From Achatina immaculata (lineage: Eukaryota; Mollusca; Gastropoda; Stylommatophora; Achatinidae): DNA of 64,000 bases. Made by a program: the position numbers and the translations under genes. The stretch lies in contig CM019697.1 in NCBI GenBank assembly GCA_009760885.1, positions 29,752,710-29,816,709 on the forward strand. The letters run 5' to 3'. Positions 1 to 10,900 of this stretch are shown here, piece after piece (the stretch's first letter is position 1; each line of letters opens with the position of its first letter). Below the pieces are notes generated by a model. The model ran no database searches. It saw nothing but the letters and a program-made list of their open reading frames with translations, and was not told the DNA's origin.

Positions 1-400
1 CCCTCAGAACTGTGGTAGAAATTAACATGATTACAAAATGGGCGCCTTGAACTGTGGTAGAGACTACAGTATTAGAAAATTGTTATCTTGAACTTTGGTA
101 GAGATTACATTATTAGAAAATTGTTATCCTGGACTTTGGTAGAGACTACAGTATTAGAAAATTGTTATCTTGAACTTTGGTAGAGATTACATTACTAGAA
201 AATTGTTATCCTGGACTTTGGTAGAGACTACAGTATTAGAAAATTGTTATCTTGAACTTTGGTAGAGATTACATTATTAGAAAATTGTTATCCTGGACTT
301 TGGTAGAGACTACAGTATTAAAAAATTGTTATCTTGAACTTTGATAAAGATTATATTATCAGAAAACTTTTTAACATTTTCTGTGAGATCTGTAAACAAA
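1..400. repeat. 42-bp minisatellite with alternating monomers (left edge)
   Basis: A monomer of about 42 bases (around GGTAGAGATTACATTATTAG) repeats to about position 390. Two monomer variants alternate: one reads GATTACATT and the next GACTACAGT, with matching differences at the monomer end (CCTGG against CTTGA). The true period is therefore an 84-base dimer. The first and last monomers are degraded. The array probably continues beyond the left edge. Confidence 0.85.
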
Positions 401-423
401 ACTAATTTAAACTTTTCTAATTG

Positions 424-578
424 TATGAAAAGATATAGAAGACCGACTTTATCACGTTAAGCTATATGAGAAGATATCATGCTAAGCTGTATGAGAAGAT
501 ATCACGCTAAGCTGTATGAGAAGATATCACGCTAAGCTATATGAGAAGATATCACGTTAAGCTGTATGAGAAGATATC
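424..578. repeat. 25-bp tandem repeat, about six copies
   Basis: The unit is about AAGCTGTATGAGAAGATATC plus ACGCT, repeated with single-base differences. It follows the 42-bp array directly but is unrelated to it. No gene is visible in 600-1470, which holds only a short GTCT run near 830-855 and AT-rich sequence. Confidence 0.85.
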
Positions 579-1473
579 AAGAATTACTAGATGAGTTACG
601 GACAGAAATGATGGCAGTCAGCACTGAATGGCATTTCACACGATTGACATGTTTCACGTTTCTAGCACTTTGTGTGTAGCATGCGTGTCACTGGGACTGT
701 AGTATCTCCAGAGCCACATCCTGTTTTATTATGCACTGCAGAAATTGTGAGCTGAGAAATGAATCTATTTATCCACTTGATTGTGGATACCTGACTGATT
801 GATATTTCTGTATCAATTAATCACCTAATCAGTCGGTCTGTCAGTCTGTCTGTCTATACGCATGATTGTTCCAATATATGTTATATTTTGAAAATTATTT
901 TGGTTTATCAATGATTTACCAACGCACATACTTTTTTGAGAAGGTTTGTGAAGTACTGAACCTTTCCAGCTTCAGTGCGTCGAGCAGCAATTAAAAAATA
1001 TTTATTTAAATTAATCATATTTTCCCACGGGATACTCTTAGGAACATTAACTCTCTCTGCACGCTACACATTAAATCTCTCTGCACGCTACGTTACACAG
1101 GAGTGCAGACATACATAAACACACATATACGTGATATACAAATATTTCCTTAATGAAGCAAAGCCAAAATATATGATGCAGTGAGATCTTGAGTTATAAA
1201 AATATTAACAAATTGAATCAATTTACTTTTTTTTTCAAACGGAAGAATAAACTTTATGTTTTGTAAAGCAAAAATGTGTAATGTTTGAACTAAATTTTGT
1301 TTTGTTGCATCTCTCTGTGATTTCGAATTTTTTTTTTGCTTGATTTCGTGGCAAAGATCTTGCTACAGACACCAGACCAAACAAAGAACAAGCAGCGAGG
1401 GATAATTGTCTGAGATGGCTTAAGAGAGAGCTTCTGAAGTCCGCTCCATGAAGATCTCCATGTTGGACGTAAC

Positions 1474-3065
1474 TGTATTACTAGACCAGCCTGATTACTG
1501 CAAGATTCCACATGTCGGTAAAATACAGTCATTTCTGTGCGTCATACTAACCTCTCAGTCGTTCTTGTCGCTGAGAACAGATTATACAGTCAGATCCAAT
1601 AAGCGATTTCTTAACTGTTACTTTAAAAAAATTACTTTCTCTCTCTCTCCCTCACTCACTCTCTCTGTCTGTCTGTCTGTCTGTTTCTCTGTCTGTCTAT
1701 GTTTACATTTGCTCGAAATCTCGAATAGTACTAAAGCATTCTGTGGTAGTAAGTAGGTAATTACTGTAACGTCAAAACTACCGACAGAAGGTTGGCGACA
1801 AGTAGTATTTGACTGACGGGTTTCAGCATTCAGAAAAATAAAGAAAGACTTCTGAAGTCTACATTGAGTCTAATATTCAAACTTTAAAAAAACGACTTCA
1901 TTCATGAACAGAACTCACAGTCGTGACTTTTCAGCTTACTCCGTATTCATACAAAAAACATCCAGACGAAGAAGTAGGAAAAAGTCTTAAGTTCACATGC
2001 CTGATAGAGGAAAGCTACAGGAAACAGAAAAAAAGAAACAAATTAGGGTGAGGGGGAGGAAAGAGAGTTTTGCGACTTGTATAATGCAGCGTCAGAGAGT
2101 GTGGTTGTTGAAAGTTGTAAATACTTATATGAAGAATTGGCATATAACATGGAGAATGAAAAGAACAAATGCACAAGCTTTAGATCAGCTCCAAGTGCAA
2201 TGTGAACTTCTCAAAGAAACAGAGATGAAGAAAACAAAATACTTTGACCATATCAGAAGACATAACAGTATACTGAAGACCATACTAGAGGGAAAGGTGG
2301 AAGAAAAAAGAAGAAGACAGAGATGTAGAAGGGGAGATAACCTACGAGAATGGACAGGAAGCAACTTGGCTTAGTGCTCAAGCTGAGGGACATTACCGCC
2401 AGCCTTCGTTATGGAGAAGGCATATGATGATGATGATGATGATGATGATGAACTGTGGTGCAAATCTGACTGACTACCAGTAAAGATTGCCTGGATTAAC
2501 AGCAGTTATCAAACCAAGATAATGGTGGACAGAACAGGTGGCAGCTTAGTGAGGAGGGAATGTTGTATTAATATTATGACTGAGGAGGGAATGTTGTATT
2601 AATATTATGACTGTGAGAAAGGAATGTTGTATTACTATTATAACTGTGAGGAGGGAATGTTGTATTAATATTATGATTGTGAGGAAGTGAAAAGTTATGT
2701 AGGGCTGAATTTATAATTCATGTGGCTCCAGATTTCGAGGGCCAGAGCGCCTCTGTTATCAGAGTAGCATTGTTCGACGGCTGTCACTTGGAAGAAAGTC
2801 AGACTTTTGTTAATGGCTGAGGCTTTTAAACGGTTCAGAGCTGGCTCAGAATGAAGCATGAAGCTAGTTTTGGGAAGGTTATTTACTCTCAACACTATCC
2901 TCATTTCTGTGAGGGAATTCTCATGCGAGTCCCGCAACGTAATTTCACCAATATGTGGAAAAAAGTGTGGGATAACACAGTGGGGAGACTGTTCTCAGAC
3001 TAGATGACATCGTTCAGAAACATCTTTAGGAATGTCTTAGAATCTTTATATCATTACCTTGTACA
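1474..3065. repeat. Tandem segmental duplication, copy 1
   Basis: This 1.59-kb segment is repeated almost base for base at 3066-4665, with an offset of 1592 at the start and 1599 later because a CT/GTCT microsatellite differs in length. The unit holds a CT/GTCT microsatellite, a decayed non-LTR 3' end with an (ATG)n tail, a block of four AGGGAATGTTGTATTA repeats (about 2545-2690) and unique sequence. Only a few substitutions separate the copies, so the duplication is recent or an assembly artefact. Confidence 0.9.
1990..2450 (+). mobile_element. Non-LTR retrotransposon 3' end, decayed, (ATG)n tail (copy 1)
   Basis: An open frame of 125 codons (1997-2374) ends in a stretch resembling the C-terminal tail of invertebrate non-LTR reverse transcriptases: KTKYFDHIRRH, then TILEGKVEEKRRRQR, then DNLREWTG. 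After the stop the same domain reads on for about 20 residues and runs into an (ATG)n tract at 2424-2450, which is the element's 3' tail. The N-terminal part has no recognisable RT motif. I regard it as a relic, not a gene. Confidence 0.65.
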
Positions 3066-4665
3066 TGTATTACTAGACCAGCCTGATTACTGCAAGATTC
3101 CACATGTCGGTAAAATACAGTCATTTCTGTGCGTCATACTAACCTCTCAGTCGTTCTTGTCGCTGAGAACAGATTATACAGTCAGATCCAATAAGCGATT
3201 TCTTAACTGTTACTTTAAAAAAATTACTTTCTCTCTCTCTCTCTATCTCACTCACTCTGTCTGTCTGTCTGTCTGTCTGTCTGTTTCTCTGTCTGTCTAT
3301 GTTTACATTTGCTCGAAATCTCGAATAGTACTAAAGCATTCTGTGGTAGTACGTAGGTAATTACTGTAACGTCAACACTACCGACAGAAGGTTGGCGACA
3401 AGTAGTATTTGACTGACGGGTTTCAGCATTCAGAAAAATAAAGAAAGACTTCTGAAGTCTACATTGAGTCTAATATTCAAACTTAAAAAAAAGACTTCAT
3501 TCATGAACAGAACTCACAGTCGTGACTTTTCAGCTTACTCCGTATTCATACAAAAAACATCCAGACGAAGAAGTAGGAAAAAGTCTTAAGTTCACATGCC
3601 TGATAGAGGAAAGCTACAAGAAACAGAAAAAAAGAAACAAATTAGGGTGAGGGGGAGGAAAGAGAGTTTTGCGACTTGTATAATGCAGCGTCAGAGAGTG
3701 TGGTTGTTGAAAGTTGTAAATACTTATATGAAGAATTGGCATATAACGTGGAGAATGAAAAGAACAAATGCACAAGCTTTAGATCAGCTCCAAGTGCAAT
3801 GTGAACTTCTCAAAGAAACAGAGATGAAGAAAACAAAATACTTTGACCATATCAGAAGACATAACAGTATACTGAAGACCATACTAGAGGGAAAGGTGGA
3901 AGAAAAAAGAAGAAGACAGAGATGTAGAAGGGGAGATAACCTACGAGAATGGACAGGAAGCAACTTGGCTTAGTGCTCAAGCTGAGGGACATTACCGCCA
4001 GCCTTCGTTATGGAGAAGGCATATGATGATGATGATGATGATGATGATGAACTGTGGTGCAAATCTGACTGACTACCAGTAAAGATTGCCTGGATTAACA
4101 GCAGTTATCAAACCAAGATAATGGTGGACAGAACAGGTGGCAGCTTAGTGAGGAGGGAATGTTGTATTAATATTATGACTGAGGAGGGAATGTTGTATTA
4201 ATATTATGACTGTGAGAAAGGAATGTTGTATTACTATTATAACTGTGAGGAGGGAATGTTGTATTAATATTATGATTGTGAGGAAGTGAAAAGTTATGTA
4301 GGGCTGAATTTATAATTCATGTGGCTCCAGATTTCGAGGGCCAGAGCGCCTCTGTTATCAGAGTAGCATTGTTCGACGGCTGTCACTTGGAAGAAAGTCA
4401 GACTTTTGTTAATGGCTGAGGCTTTTAAACGGTTCAGAGCTGGCTCAGAATGAAGCATGAAGCTAGTTTTGGGAAGGTTATTTACTCTCAACACTATCCT
4501 CATTTCTGTGAGGGAATTCTCATGCGAGTCCCGCAACGTAATTTCACCAATATGTGGAAAAAAGTGTGGGATAACACAGTGGGGAGACTGTTCTCAGACT
4601 AGATGACATCGTTCAGAAACATCTTTAGGAATGTCTTAGAATCTTTATATCATTACCTTGTACAT
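3066..4665. repeat. Tandem segmental duplication, copy 2
   Basis: Second copy of 1474-3065. Its right part (from 3502) was copied again together with new flanking sequence to give 5162-6821, so the three copies arose in two overlapping steps with different breakpoints. Confidence 0.9.
3589..4050 (+). mobile_element. Non-LTR 3' end, decayed (duplicate copy 2)
   Basis: Same 125-codon relic (3596-3973) and (ATG)n tail as in copy 1, carried here by the segmental duplication and not by a separate insertion. Confidence 0.65.
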
Positions 4666-4721
4666 GTACAACTTGAGTAGGAATAAATAGACAAATTCCA
4701 GTGTCGAGAATTATATAATCA

Positions 4722-4991
4722 TTTCAGTCAGTCATTTGCATGTCCCTTGCGGAACTTTGCTTCCCTAACAGCTCTCCTGTAAGCCTCTCGGTTGTAAGTA
4801 AGATGCCCTGCTGCTGATGCATCCATTTGCAGATTATCAACGACGTCTTGCAGCCACCTTCCCCTCTTTCTTTTTCTCATTATGTACCCTTCCAAGACGG
4901 TCTTCTCTAGATTTTCATGACGTTTAATATGTCCAAAATCTTTAACTTTTCTCTGTTTAATCCTCTTTACTATAATCAATATTATAATCAT
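4722..4991 (-). mobile_element. Non-LTR family A 3' end (GHAN-type C-terminus)
   Basis: The minus strand encodes the C-terminal end of a non-LTR reverse transcriptase: VKDFGHIKRH, then TVLEGYIMRKRKRGR, WLQDVVDNLQ, AAGHLTYNREAYR and a final KGHAND. The 5' part is missing, as is usual for target-primed insertion. Ten copies of this family occur in the window. Confidence 0.8.
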
Positions 4992-5248
4992 TTATAATCA
5001 CAAATTACTACGTGTGAGTAGGGAAAAACAAGACAAAGTATAAGGAGTAAAGTGTTTTTTTTTTTGCATGCCATATTTTACTGATTATATGATTCATTGT
5101 TTCCATTCGTGCTTATCTGTAGAATTTGTTCTTACTTGATCAAAACAGCCGTAAACGCTTCCATGAACAGAACTCACAGTCGTGACTTTTCAGCTTACTC
5201 CGTATTCATACAAAAAACATCCAGACGAAGAAGTAGGAAAAAGTCTTA

Positions 5249-5710
5249 AGTTCACATGCCTGATAGAGGAAAGCTACAAGAAACAGAAAAAAAGAAACAA
5301 ATTAGGGTGAGGGGGAGGAAAGAGAGTTTTGCGACTTGTATAATGCAGCGTCAGAGAGTGTGGTTGTTGAAAGTTGTAAATACTTATATGAAGAATTGGC
5401 ATATAACATGGAGAATGAAAAGAACAAATGCACAAGCTTTAGATCAGCTCCAAGTGCAATGTGAACTTCTCAAAGAAACAGAGATGAAGAAAACAAAATA
5501 CTTTGACCATATCAGAAGACATAACAGTATACTGAAGACCATACTAGAGGGAAAGGTGGAAGAAAAAAGAAGAAGACAGAGATGTAGAAGGGGAGATAAC
5601 CTACGAGAATGGACAGGAAGCAACTTGGCTTAGTGCTCAAGCTGAGGGACATTACCGCCAGCCTTCGTTATGGAGAAGGCATATGATGATGATGATGATG
5701 ATGATGATGA
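5249..5710 (+). mobile_element. Non-LTR 3' end, decayed (duplicate copy 3)
   Basis: Third copy of the same relic (5256-5633) with its (ATG)n tail, again carried by segmental duplication. The encoded 125 residues are identical in all three copies, which reflects recent copying and not selection. Confidence 0.65.
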
Positions 5711-6381
5711 ACTGTGGTGCAAATCTGACTGACTACCAGTAAAGATTGCCTGGATTAACAGCAGTTATCAAACCAAGATAATGGTGGACAGAACAGGTGG
5801 CAGCTTAGTGAGGAGGGAATGTTGTATTAATATTATGACTGAGGAGGGAATGTTGTATTAATATTATGACTGTGAGAAAGGAATGTTGTATTACTATTAT
5901 AACTGTGAGGAGGGAATGTTGTATTAATATTATGATTGTGAGGAAGTGAAAAGTTATGTAGGGCTGAATTTATAATTCATGTGGCTCCAGATTTCGAGGG
6001 CCAGAGCGCCTCTGTTATCAGAGTAGCATTGTTCGACGGCTGTCACTTGGAAGAAAGTCAGACTTTTGTTAATGGCTGAGGCTTTTAAACGGTTCAGAGC
6101 TGGCTCAGAATGAAGCATGAAGCTAGTTTTGGGAAGGTTATTTACTCTCAACACTATCCTCATTTCTGTGAGGGAATTCTCATGCGAGTCCCGCAACGTA
6201 ATTTCACCAATATGTGGAAAAAAGTGTGGGATAACACAGTGGGGAGACTGTTCTCAGACTAGATGACATCGTTCAGAAACATCTTTAGGAATGTCTTAGA
6301 ATCTTTATATCATTACCTTGTACATGTACAACTTGAGTAGGAATAAATAGACAAATTCCAGTGTCGAGAATTATATAATCA

Positions 6382-6651
6382 TTTCAGTCAGTCATTTGCA
6401 TGTCCCTTGCGGAACTTTGCTTCCCTAACAGCTCTCCTGTAAGCCTCTCGGTTGTAAGTAAGATGCCCTGCTGCTGATGCATCCATTTGCAGATTATCAA
6501 CGACGTCTTGCAGCCACCTTCCCCTCTTTCTTTTTCTCATTATGTACCCTTCCAAGACGGTCTTCTCTAGATTTTCATGACGTTTAATATGTCCAAAATC
6601 TTTAACTTTTCTCTGTTTAATCCTCTTTACTATAATCAATATTATAATCAT
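6382..6651 (-). mobile_element. Non-LTR family A 3' end (duplicate of 4722-4991)
   Basis: Identical to the copy 1660 bases to the left, multiplied by the segmental duplication. From 6822 to 7500 there is no recognisable gene. Confidence 0.8.
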
Positions 6652-7514
6652 TTATAATCACAAATTACTACGTGTGAGTAGGGAAAAACAAGACAAAGTA
6701 TAAGGAGTAAAGTGTTTTTTTTTTTGCATGCCATATTTTACTGATTATATGATTCATTGTTTCCATTCGTGCTTATCTGTAGAATTTGTTCTTACTTGAT
6801 CAAAACAGCCGTAAACGCTTCCGTGAAACCTACAGATATCTGTTGCTAGTGAGGTTTTGAGTGACATTTCAACAAAAGAATGAAAAGGAATAAAAAATAT
6901 GAACAAAGTAAAGTATACAAACGTGGCGAAAGAAAAACAAGGAAACGAATAACATAAAAGTTCTTAAGTTAGAATCATAGAATACGTCTTCTAAAATGAT
7001 GAATCCTAGAACAGTATCTTCCGGTACAGTTTCTCACTGCAAGTGCTTTTCGGTGTTGCTGGTTAATAAGCAAAAATGTTGACAATCTCCCGCCATAAAT
7101 CAACTCTCCAATAACCGGAGATCATTTCCGGCGTGCCGCTGTGTCTTGCTTGGCTAACTGAAACTCGCGATTGATGATTCAGGGAACATTCGTTAGGAAA
7201 GCTGGACTTTTTCTTCCCCTGTGCCAGCCATATGGGACCAGTTGTTTCACTGGGTTCCTAGAGCTCACAGGTAGCCGGGACAATAAGTTAACAGTTGCTG
7301 CTTGTTAACGCTGATTTGTTTTGTTAGCTTTGCTGGGGGAGTAGAGAGCTGGAATGTAACTAGAAATATCTACAAAATGGTTGCACTGGGCGTAGTAGAT
7401 CTCTAGGTTTAGAAAATCTGTGAGCGGCTTCAGTATATGAAAACCTTAACAAACAAAAATAAACAAAACCGATTTATCAACTTTCGCAAAATTTTCATAG
7501 GAAACTAATCCATC

Positions 7515-7676
7515 TGGCTTTATGTTAACTGATCCATCTGGTTTTACGTTAAATGAGCTATCTGTTTTTATGTTAAGTGATTCATCCGGCTTTATGTTAA
7601 ATGATCCATCTGGCTTTATGTTAAATGATCCATCTGGCTTTATGTTAAATGATCTATCTGGTTTTATATTAAGTCG
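7515..7676. repeat. 24-bp minisatellite, about six copies
   Basis: The unit is about ATGTTAAATGATCCATCTGG plus CTTT. Because 24 is a multiple of three, frames stay open on both strands (an MLNDPSGF-like octapeptide on plus, an NIKPDGSF-like one on minus). There is no splice or family evidence for a gene. Confidence 0.85.
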
Positions 7677-7916
7677 GTTACAGGTGGAAAATTTTCTGAT
7701 TGTTGTCATTTAATATGCTTATAATGAATTAATTTATGTATGCATAAATATATTGTAGCTCTTTTGACGCTTGTTATTAGTGCATCCACACAGAGTTATC
7801 TTTCCTGCTTGTACAGTAAAAGATCTTTCCGCTATTCTCATATCTGCACTAATTTAATTTCTTCAATCAATGCTCAAAGGTGAATTTTGCAGCTTCAGTT
7901 TGTTTCTGGTACTCAC

Positions 7917-7961
7917 CGCTTCCAGCCAGACATTTGTGGTTAGAACTTGATTCTTCTCGTC
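7917..7961 (-). CDS. nAChR subunit exon 3 (45 bp)
   Basis: Fifteen codons, DEKNQVLTTNVWLEA, bounded by acceptor TGTCACAG and donor GTGAGT, both phase 0. The 45-base length and position match the conserved nAChR exon. Confidence 0.9.
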
Positions 7962-10900
7962 CTGTGACAGAGTAAAATAAAACTAGTCAAATACACAGAG
8001 TAAACACAATGTGAAAACATGGAGGCTTGTTTTCTGTGATGTCCCGACCGATTGTTTTTCTGTTGTTTACTTTCATTTACTAGTATAAAAACATGATTTT
8101 TAAAAATATTGTATTTAATACATTTGAAGTGTGTATATTTTCACATCGTTCGGCTTACTAATCCGTTAGTCACAGCAATGGCATTTTTTTCTGGTAGACA
8201 CACACACAAAAAGGGCCCCGGTTCTACCTAGTTTATAAAAATGAGTACCAGAGAAATGTGGGAAGGTAAATGAGACCAGGCGTGACACAGACCACACCAC
8301 ACTCTCATGTGCCGATGGTCTTGGAAATACGGGCTAACACTGTATCCCCAATATGTCTTAATGGCAAGGATACAGGAATTTTACCTTTAACCTTTATATT
8401 TTCATATATCCTGGCGCAAAGAGTTTTCACATTCGCGCAACCTTGATAAAAAAATGGATTACGTAACGCACAGAAAGCATTCAGAAATATACTCACGGAA
8501 AAAAGTAAGTGTGCAATGCTTTAAAAAGCACCATAAACGTGCTCAGGTGATGACTGAAATAAAATTTGGCATACATTATGTTTAATTATCCAATAACAGA
8601 TAAAATGATAACTTTCAGGCCAGTCACATGTCACAAAAAAGTAAAAAAAAAGCTCACCTAATGTGGCTCACCACCCCAAGAACAGAAAATCAGGGTTTAA
8701 ATATCGTGTGTGTCCTTGGGCAGTTATCACTGCTTGACATCGCCTTCTCATCTAACCAATGACGAGTTGTATCAGTTGTTGAGACATGTTATTTCATTCT
8801 TCTTGCAACGCTTGGGCTAATTCTTGCTGGTTTCCAGGACGATTGTGTCGTCTTCGCAACCTGCGGTCCAGTTCATCCCAAATGTGCTCGATAGGTGACA
8901 GGTCCGGTGAAACTGCTGGCCATGGCGAGACAGTAATCTGATGTTGTTGAAAGTAGTCCCTGACCACACGTGCGACATGTGGACGAGCGTTATCCTGCTG
9001 TAGTATCAGGTCTTGTCCATTAGCATCCAGAAAAGGCATTACGTGGCGTGTAATGGTTTCGTCCCTATATCGTAAACCTGTAAGGTTGCCATTGAGGAAG
9101 ACTAGGTTTGTTCGGCCAGCATAGGAAATTCCTCCCCAAACCATTACACTGCCTCCTCTTCTCCTATCCACCTCTAGCACATAGTTATTCGCAAAGCGTT
9201 CTCTTCTTCGCCTGTACACTAAAGCACGCCCATCATGGCCTTGCAGACAGAATCTGGACTCATCAGTGAATAGGATCCGTCTCCATTGATGATAAGGCCA
9301 TGCCACATGGTGCCTGGCCCAGTTCAAGCGGGTTTGTCTGTGCCGAACTGTCAGTACTGGTCTAACTGCAGGCCTATGAGGTAAGAGATTTACCTCTCTG
9401 AGTCTGTTCCTCACTGTCCTGCCCGACACACGTCTTACACCTGGAATGTTGCAGGCAGTCCATGTTGCCTGGAGAAACCTGTTACGAAGGTGCATGAGAT
9501 GGATGTAGCGGTCTTGTGCAAAGGTTGTAACTCGTGGTCTGCCGCTTCTATGACGGTCAGCAACGGAACCATTTTGGTTAAAACGACTTTGAAGGCGTGA
9601 TATTGCGTTTCTCTGAACATTAAAATATTGAGATACTGCTGCTACTGTTGATCCAGCAATTAACATCCCAACAGCTATTTCTCGCTGATGTTCATTCAAT
9701 CATGGCGTGATGAAAAAAAGATGTTTATGTTGGAATTCCACTACTCCTTTCTTCAACGATTACGCGAAGAGATCTCTGAAAACAGAATTACACACTTACC
9801 TTCATTTTATCCGTGGTCAGTAACCAATCATGGATTACTGCATGTGATTTCACTGGAGCTGTGGTTATCTCCCCATGAATAGTGCGATCAACTTCGTGCA
9901 GCACAGGGAAGTAGACAACACTCAGGCAAAACTTTGTGCCAAATTTGATTTCATTTCACTCATGACAACGTAATTGGTGCGCTTGACACCACTGCACACT
10001 TACTTTTTTCCGTGAGTAATAGAAGAACTAAACATATACACACAAGCGTATATATATATATATATATTCAGTGTTTCTGAAGCATAGAAAACACTCATAT
10101 TGACAGGCAGAGAAAAATCGCTCAGAGGGCCTCTAACAGTAAGAAAAGATGATTACAACCGAAGACTGATATACACAGACTAAACACAAGCAAACAGCAA
10201 AAATAAGCATACCTCAAGACTGCCTGGCCATTGTAAGCTGTTCATATAAACACTACGCACATGCACTATACAACACTAGAAACATGAATGAACTTACTAG
10301 GTCTAAAATCTGTGTTAAGGTCAACCCAAGTTTGACATCAACGGCTGTCATGGCATCGTAAACTGGTCTGACGCTGTTGTCGTAGTCGCTGACCAACATG
10401 CGCATTAATCTTTGCTCGTTAGACTCATATCGAGGCTCCTCCGTGTACTCGGCATCGTCATCCTCATCAGCGTACAAGTCCGGCGTGTGAACATGAAAGC
10501 AGTCTTCAGTACAAAGAAAAAAGGAAGGCAATTTTTTAAAGTTAGAACTAGATGGCATGAATACCTCAGTGGTAACTTATGTGTGCTATTACATACATCA
10601 CCATACCTATTTTGTTATATTTCAGAGAATGAGAAACATATTATCCAACACATCCTTATCAATGAATGTTAGAAAACGAGTCCTAAAATGCTATATTGAA
10701 CCTATCTTGTTATATGGAAGTGAATCATAGACAACAGGTAGGTCTGCACAAAAATCATTGGGAGCAGCAGAAATATTAGAAGGATGTTGCGAATCCCGTG
10801 GACAGCAAAAATAACTAATGAAGAATGTATGAGGAGAGATGGAGAGACAAAAAAATCTTGTCCAAAAAATAAGAGAGAGAGACAATATACTTTCATAAGA

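Larger units (their letters stand above)
5162..6821. repeat. Tandem segmental duplication, copy 3 (1660-bp unit 3502-5161)
   Basis: Positions 3502-5161 recur at 5162-6821 with a constant offset of 1660. The unit includes a plus-strand LINE remnant, an 80-codon minus-strand open stretch without recognisable homology, and a minus-strand LINE 3' end with a (TCAG)-type tail. The copies differ at very few bases: one A/G near 3748 is private to the middle copy, while CTACAAG near 3616 and 5276 is shared by copies 2 and 3 against CTACAGG in copy 1. Confidence 0.92.
8492..10016 (-). mobile_element. Tc1-like (DD34E) DNA transposon
   Basis: A 1525-bp element bounded by perfect 24-bp terminal inverted repeats that begin CTCACGGAAAAAAGTAAGTG. 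It is flanked by TA duplications at 8490-8491 and 10017-10018, the normal Tc1/mariner target site. Similarity between the ends continues imperfectly to about 80 bases (GCACCA near both ends, AAATTTGGC at the inner edge), so the TIRs were long. The single transposase frame is on the minus strand. The element lies in intron 2 of the nAChR gene. Confidence 0.95.

Noticed and set aside
1997..2374. 125-codon frame conserved in three copies, as a possible gene family
   Set aside because: Identity reflects recent segmental duplication. The C-terminal half is a decayed non-LTR RT tail with an (ATG)n tract.
2695..2937. 80-codon minus-strand frame repeated three times (2695, 4294, 5954)
   Set aside because: No family, splice or start support. 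Its preservation is explained by the duplication of the whole segment.
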